This document shows, piece by piece, positions 60,133 to 64,000 of a stretch of 64,000 nt of DNA. Below the pieces are notes generated by a model, which was not told where the DNA came from, did not search any database, and saw only the letters and a list, made by a program, of their open reading frames with translations. The translations under genes were made by a program, and so were the position numbers. The first letter of the stretch is position 1, and each line of letters opens with the position of its first letter. The stretch is from Anaerolineae bacterium (GTDB lineage Bacteria; Chloroflexota; Anaerolineae; Aggregatilineales; Phototrophicaceae), in contig JAJEBE010000027.1 of NCBI GenBank assembly GCA_022822545.1, forward strand, positions 1-64,000, in the 5' to 3' direction.

Positions 60133-61284
60133 CTAATTCGGCTGCAAGATGATCTTGGCGTCTTCGCGGCTTTCCAGGCGTTTGAAGGCGGCCACCGCAT
60201 CATCCAGCGGCAGGCGCGCGCTGACCATCTTGCGCATGTCGATCCTGCCCGCCGCCATCATGCGGATCACCTGCTGGAAGGGTCCGCCGGCGTGCCCGAG
60301 CGAACCGGCATACTGCACCCCCATGCGCTTGTAGGCGACGATCGGTACTGTCGGGTTATCGCCGCCCATGCCGATATCAATGATGGAAGCGTTCACCGCC
60401 AGGCAGCGGTCGAGCGGCTCGATGGTCTGATCGGCGAAGCCGGCGCATTCCACGACGTAGTCGACGCCGCGCCCGAGCGTATGCTCCATGATGGCGGCGT
60501 CCAGATCAATGCCGATGGGATCGAGCGCGGCTGAGGCGCCCATATTCATGGCGATCTCGCGCCGGCTGGCCGAGGGATCAAAGACGAGGACGCGCCCGGC
60601 GCCAGCGGCGATGACCAACGCTTCCGCCGCCAGGCCGATAGGACCGGCGCCGAAGATGGCGACATTGTTGCCCGGCTGCCAGTTGTGCAGGCGGTTGAAT
60701 AAGCCTTGATAGGAGACGCCGGTCGGCTCGACCATCGCGCCCATGACCAACGCCTCTTCTTCGCCGTATTGCTCGGCGATCTCGTCCAGCTTCCAGCAAT
60801 ACTTCGCGCGCACGGGCAGGTATTGCGCCATCGCGCCGGGGATGGTGAAACCTGTCTCTTCAATGTCCAGGCAGTGATTGACGAAGCCGCGGCGGCAGGC
60901 GGTGCATTCGCCGCACCATTGAATCTCCTCGACCGCGACCAGATCGCCGACATTTACGCCTTTCACTTCCGAGCCGACCTCGACGATGCGGCCGGCGTAC
61001 TCATGGCCGATGATATTCGGCGTGTGCACCAGGCCCGGATAAACCATGTAGCCATCGGCGCCGGCTTCGTACATGTGCATATCCGAGCCGCAGATGCCGA
61101 CGGCGGCCACGGCCAGCATGGCTTGATCGGGCTTCAGTTCGGGATCGGGCACATCGCCAAGCTCGATGCGCGGCGCTTTCCAGGTCATGTTGGCGTTGCG
61201 CGGACGGCGCTTTTCCCGTTCTTGCTCGGTCAAGTCGTAGCCGGGCTTTGGCGCCCAATCCGCCGTCAATGTCAGTGCTTTCAT
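60133..61284 (-). CDS. Zinc-dependent alcohol/sugar dehydrogenase (medium-chain)
   Basis: 383 residues, complete. MDR enzyme oxidising a secondary alcohol with NAD(P). Catalytic zinc: VGICGSDMHMYEAG near residue 65 and IGHEYAGR near 92, with EP in MVEPTGVSYQGL near 190; structural zinc cysteines CGECTACRRGFVNHC near 120; cofactor loop FGAGPIGLAAEAL near 210. An N-terminal extension of about 35 residues (DWAPKPGYDLTEQEREKRR) is unusual for the family. Lies 33 bp after an RmlD-like reductase gene on the same strand. Related in its zinc sites to the partial gene at 1-389. It probably acts on a sugar or sugar acid feeding the divergent DapA/ALDH pair. Confidence 0.9.
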   Translation of the reverse strand: MKALTLTADWAPKPGYDLTEQEREKRRPRNANMTWKAPRIELGDVPDPELKPDQAMLAVAAVGICGSDMHMYEAGADGYMVYPGLVHTPNIIGHEYAGRIVEVGSEVKGVNVGDLVAVEEIQWCGECTACRRGFVNHCLDIEETGFTIPGAMAQYLPVRAKYCWKLDEIAEQYGEEEALVMGAMVEPTGVSYQGLFNRLHNWQPGNNVAIFGAGPIGLAAEALVIAAGAGRVLVFDPSASRREIAMNMGASAALDPIGIDLDAAIMEHTLGRGVDYVVECAGFADQTIEPLDRCLAVNASIIDIGMGGDNPTVPIVAYKRMGVQYAGSLGHAGGPFQQVIRMMAAGRIDMRKMVSARLPLDDAVAAFKRLESREDAKIILQPN

Positions 61285-61317
61285 GCTCGGTTTCCTTCGT
61301 GATTGATTCGGCTCTCT

Positions 61318-62286
61318 TTAGTTTGCGCTATCGTGAAAGGCATCCCACTGCGCTTTGAAATCGCGCAGTCCGTCCCGGACATTATAAGTCCGGCGGCCCA
61401 AAGCCCGGCAGGTCTTTTCGTTGCTGCTGACGATGCGGAAGGGGATGCGAATGTGCCGGTAACGATCCAGCACAACCGGGTCGGTCGCCACGGGTACAAT
61501 CAGCGTCCGGTCGACTTGAAAGGTATCGGCGAAGTGGTAAGCGAATTGCAGGCGGCCCACCGGCTCGCTGCCCCAGCAATGAAAGATGCCGTTTTCGTCG
61601 TGCTCGGCCAGGCGCAGCAGCATCTCCGCGCCGTCGGAGGCCAGGGTGGGATGCGCTATATCGTTGACCTTGGGTCCGGTCCAGATTTCGGCGATCAGAC
61701 CCCGCGATAGCTGGTCCACCACATAATTGCCCAGGTCGAAGCCGACATCGTTTTTCTTGCGCAGGAGCGATGGACTGCTGTAGTTGATGCCATAAATGCC
61801 GGCCAGGCGCCCGATGCCATAGCTCAGGCCCGCTACGCCCATGATGTCGCGCTCGCAGACCGCTTTCATGAAGCCATAGTAGAGCACGGGCATGGGCGGC
61901 GAGTCTTCATCCACCAGCGGCTGCCGCCCGTCGAAGACCCAATCGGAGGAGACGAAGACATAACGCGCGCCGACTTCAGCGCAGGCTTGGGCGAAAGCGA
62001 GGTTGCCCGCGACCGTCGCCTGCCAGGCCGCGGCGCGATTGGCATCCATATAGGGATGATCGAGGATGGCGGCGCAGTGAATCACGACATCGGGCTGGTA
62101 GCGGCCTATGGACACGCGCACGGCATCGGTATCGGCCATGTCCAGCGGGTCCAGTTGGTAGTCGACCTCCCATTCGGGCGGCGGCCCGTATTGCGCGGCG
62201 ATGATCTCGATGTCGCCTCGCTCCCGCGCCAGCCGGATGATATTGCCGCCGACCAGTCCCGTGCCGCCCGTGATGTATAATCGCAT
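61318..62286 (-). CDS. RmlD-like NAD(P)-dependent sugar epimerase/reductase
   Basis: 322 residues of the extended SDR type. Rossmann loop YITGGTGLVGGNIIRLARERG at the N-terminus; VVIHCAAILDHPYMDANRAAAW near residue 70, which resembles dTDP-4-dehydrorhamnose reductase (RmlD); YVFVSSDWVFDGRQPLVDEDSPP near 108; and YYGFMK, the Tyr-x3-Lys catalytic pair, near 135. RmlD proteins act in nucleotide-sugar synthesis, but in catabolic clusters similar proteins act as sugar or uronate dehydrogenases. The divergent neighbour suggests catabolism. ATG 62286. Confidence 0.83.
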   Translation of the reverse strand: MRLYITGGTGLVGGNIIRLARERGDIEIIAAQYGPPPEWEVDYQLDPLDMADTDAVRVSIGRYQPDVVIHCAAILDHPYMDANRAAAWQATVAGNLAFAQACAEVGARYVFVSSDWVFDGRQPLVDEDSPPMPVLYYGFMKAVCERDIMGVAGLSYGIGRLAGIYGINYSSPSLLRKKNDVGFDLGNYVVDQLSRGLIAEIWTGPKVNDIAHPTLASDGAEMLLRLAEHDENGIFHCWGSEPVGRLQFAYHFADTFQVDRTLIVPVATDPVVLDRYRHIRIPFRIVSSNEKTCRALGRRTYNVRDGLRDFKAQWDAFHDSAN

Positions 62287-62333
62287 CCGCCCCTCCCATG
62301 CCGCCCGTCTTCACTCGCGAACCGAGACCCGCG

Positions 62334-62362
62334 TTGCAGCCAACCCGCTAAACATATATGAT
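62334..62362 (+). promoter_or_regulatory. Promoter of the DapA-like / aldehyde dehydrogenase genes
   Basis: TTGCAG (62334-62339), 17 bp, TATGAT (62357-62362), 60 bp before the ATG at 62422. The -10 matches 5 of 6 and the spacing is ideal. It is in the divergent region opposite the RmlD-like gene. Confidence 0.55.
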
Positions 62363-62421
62363 AGTCGCTGCGCTGTCAAACAGGCGCTATCGTTCCCCTG
62401 CTTAAGCCGAAGGAGCGCAGC

Positions 62422-63333
62422 ATGTTAGAGGGCATCGCCCCGATATTGTTCACCCCGTTCAAGGAGAATGGCGATATTGACGCCGACGGCCTGCGGAAGA
62501 TTCTGCGCTTCGAGCTTGATGGCGGCGTTCAGGCCATCGGCATCAACGGTTTCGCCAGCGAAGCTTATAAAATGGGCGACGCCGAACGGTTGGAGAATGT
62601 CGAGATTATCGCGAGCGAAATGGCGAAGGTCCGACCCTTGATCATCGGCATCGCGCCGAACAGCCTTGAATCCGCCATCAAGCAAGCGCGGGAGTTGGCC
62701 CGCTTTCATCCGGCCGCGCTGATGGCTCTGCCGCCGGCGACGATGGACAACGGCACAAGGTCTTTCGTGGAATTCTACGTGGCGCTGGGGGATGCCAGCG
62801 ACGTGCCGATCATGATTCAGCAAGCGCCGCATATCCCGATGTACCGCCATACCGAATTGCCGGCGGAAGCGCTCGCCGAAATCGCGGACCGCGCGCCGAA
62901 TGTGAAATACTACAAGATCGAAGGGCCCGGCTCGGCGCAGAAGATGCGGGCATTGGCGCCGATGCTGAGCGGCGACAAGCGCATGTTCGGCGGCGGCGGC
63001 GGCATCACTGCCCTTGAGGAACTGCGCAGTGGCGCGGGCGGCTTGATCCCCGGCGTCGGCTTCAACGAGATCTTCCTCGACGCCTGGGCGGCCTGGCGGC
63101 GCGGCGATGAGGCGGCGGTCGAGGGCATCATCAGCGGCGGCAATGACCTGGTGAAAGCGGTGTCCGGCTCGGGGCACGAGCATTCGCTGCACCTGCGCAA
63201 GCAGTTGATGAAGCGCTATGGTTACATCGGCAGCGCTTATGTGCGACAGCCGACCGTGAGCTTCGACGAAACTGCCTTGCCGGCTTTCTTTGCGATAGTT
63301 GACGCGCTCGACCTGCGCGTTGCCATGACCTGA
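62422..63333 (+). CDS. DapA-family aldolase/dehydratase (keto-deoxy sugar acid type)
   Basis: 303 residues, TIM-barrel class I lyase that forms a Schiff base on lysine. Visible: GIAPILFTPFKENGDIDADGLRKILRFELDGGVQAIGINGFASE at the N-terminus (family GxxxxTPF), QQAPHIPMYRHTELPAEALAEIA near residue 137, and the Schiff-base lysine in NVKYYKIEGPG near 163. The G-x-x-x-GE substrate loop reads GINGFASEAYKM. The adjacent aldehyde dehydrogenase makes a role as 2-keto-3-deoxy-pentonate or 5-keto-4-deoxyglucarate dehydratase (product alpha-ketoglutarate semialdehyde) more likely than lysine synthesis. GGAG upstream of ATG 62422. Confidence 0.87.
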   Translation: MLEGIAPILFTPFKENGDIDADGLRKILRFELDGGVQAIGINGFASEAYKMGDAERLENVEIIASEMAKVRPLIIGIAPNSLESAIKQARELARFHPAALMALPPATMDNGTRSFVEFYVALGDASDVPIMIQQAPHIPMYRHTELPAEALAEIADRAPNVKYYKIEGPGSAQKMRALAPMLSGDKRMFGGGGGITALEELRSGAGGLIPGVGFNEIFLDAWAAWRRGDEAAVEGIISGGNDLVKAVSGSGHEHSLHLRKQLMKRYGYIGSAYVRQPTVSFDETALPAFFAIVDALDLRVAMT

Positions 63334-63335
63334 CA

Positions 63336-63362
63336 ATTATAGGGGCGATCCGATGGCTCGCC
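63336..63362. repeat. Family A repeat arm between the DapA-like and aldehyde dehydrogenase genes
   Basis: TATAGGGGCGATCCGATGGC followed by TCGCCTA. A single short copy within the 50-bp spacer of an apparent operon. Confidence 0.55.
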
Positions 63363-63383
63363 TAAATATATAGGAGACCAACC

Positions 63384-64000
63384 ATGCCACTGACGGGACA
63401 AAACTACATCGCCAGCGAGTTATCGGCCGAGGGCTCGGACGTATTTTTCAGCGTCGACCCGCGCAGCAAGGCATCTGGCAGCCTGCCTTTCCATAATGCG
63501 ACGCGCGCCGAAGTCGACCGCGCCGTCGCCGCCGCTGTCGCCGCCTTCGGGGAAATCCGCCACTATCCGTCCAGCAAGATCGCGGGCTTCCTGGATGAAG
63601 TGGCGGAGCAGATCGAAGCGCTCGGCGATGACCTGCTGCATACTGCCGATAGCGAGACCGGCCTGGGCTTGCCGCGTTTGACCGGCGAGCGGGCGCGGAC
63701 GACCGGGCAGATCCGCGCCTTCGCGAACTTGCTGCGCGAGGGCAGCTACCTGCGCCCCATCATCAATACCGAGGGGCCGGGCCAGCCGGCGATCAAGCAG
63801 ATGCAATTTCCGCTGGGACCGGTGGCTGTCTTCGCCGCCAGCAATTTCCCCTTCGCCTTTGCCGTGGCGGGCGGAGATACGGCATCGGCCCTGGCGGCCG
63901 GTTGCCCGGTCGCGGTCAAGGCGCATCCCGGACATCCCGCCACATCCGAGCTTTTCGCGGTTGCGCTGAACGCCGCGGTCGCCGCGCAAGGTTTCCCGGC
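63384..64000 (+). CDS. Aldehyde dehydrogenase, alpha-ketoglutaric-semialdehyde type (runs off the window)
   Basis: First ~205 residues; the catalytic cysteine lies beyond the edge. ATG 63384 follows TAGGAGACCAACC. Visible: GQNYIASELSAEGSDVFFSVDPRSK, LHTADSETGLGLPRLTGERARTTGQIRAFANLLREGSY, and VAVFAASNFPFAFAVAGGDTASALAAGCPVAVKAHPGHPATSELFA (SNFPFAFSxAGGDTASALAAGCPVVVKAHPxHP is characteristic of the NADP-dependent alpha-ketoglutaric semialdehyde dehydrogenases). With the DapA-like dehydratase this would finish the non-phosphorylating oxidation of pentoses (Weimberg) or hexuronates/glucarate to alpha-ketoglutarate. Confidence 0.9.
   Translation, partial: MPLTGQNYIASELSAEGSDVFFSVDPRSKASGSLPFHNATRAEVDRAVAAAVAAFGEIRHYPSSKIAGFLDEVAEQIEALGDDLLHTADSETGLGLPRLTGERARTTGQIRAFANLLREGSYLRPIINTEGPGQPAIKQMQFPLGPVAVFAASNFPFAFAVAGGDTASALAAGCPVAVKAHPGHPATSELFAVALNAAVAAQGFP

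Overview
The window reads as GC-rich bacterial chromosome from a free-living carbohydrate degrader. I infer Chloroflexota (Anaerolineae-like), with moderate confidence. The reasons are the many oligosaccharide ABC transporters with plain Sec signal peptides ending in AxAQ and no lipobox cysteine, the GH4, enolase-superfamily and SMP-30 sugar-acid genes, a secreted beta-helix plus LysM protein, and heavy intergenic palindromic repeats of the GGGCGAC...GTCGCCC type. I saw no rRNA, tRNA, CRISPR array, phage module or replication origin.

Layout. 1-9100 (minus): the 5' part of a zinc alcohol dehydrogenase, then an ABC importer with one permease, one ATPase and five tandem paralogous binding proteins, apparently split by terminators into about three transcription units. 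9300-11143 (plus): a translationally coupled AAA ATPase and DUF4276 (Toprim-like) pair, a candidate defence module. 11140-12942 (minus): an SLC13/DASS anion transporter with RCK_C domains. 13598-31120 (mostly plus): a large sugar and sugar-acid catabolic region with two GH4 glycosidases, a NagB-like deaminase, a polysaccharide deacetylase, an aldehyde dehydrogenase, a fucose/arabinose isomerase-like protein, a sugar ABC importer (two paralogous binding proteins and a fused two-in-one permease), split altronate/galactarate dehydratase, a galactonate-dehydratase-like enolase and an SMP-30 lactonase.

31068-35035 (minus): a membrane glycosyltransferase that appears inserted between two copies of the SMP-30 gene tail, and a secreted Fn3/beta-helix/LysM protein. 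35383-41243 (plus): a kinase-M23 peptidase-aminotransferase triple fusion, an HTH/PIN toxin-antitoxin pair and malate synthase. 41254-43760 (minus): an MFS permease and a LarA-type racemase. 43854-57382 (minus): an IS remnant, then a beta-glucan utilisation locus (GH16 endoglucanase with three N-terminal carbohydrate-binding repeats, MalG, MalF, binding protein, LacI regulator with visible operators, GH3 beta-glucosidase), an SDR and a two-component system. 58112-64000: an M20 peptidase, a small membrane protein, a dehydrogenase and an RmlD-like reductase on the minus strand, and divergently a DapA-like dehydratase with a semialdehyde dehydrogenase (Weimberg or uronate oxidation end-steps).

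How it works together: secreted or periplasmic glucanases cut glucan, ABC importers bring in oligosaccharides, cytoplasmic GH3/GH4 enzymes release monomers, and isomerase, lactonase, dehydratases, DapA-like aldolase/dehydratase and aldehyde dehydrogenases feed central metabolism. Neither carbohydrate importer has its own ATPase here, so a shared MsmK/UgpC-type ATPase elsewhere is expected.

The least explained items are a duplicated ~450-bp element (28355-28800 and 57480-58040) carrying an extended -10 promoter, a small ORF and a 21-bp-phased TTGTCCG array; the five-fold binding-protein array with an invariant cysteine pair; and the dispersed palindromic repeats that reach into gene starts and ends.
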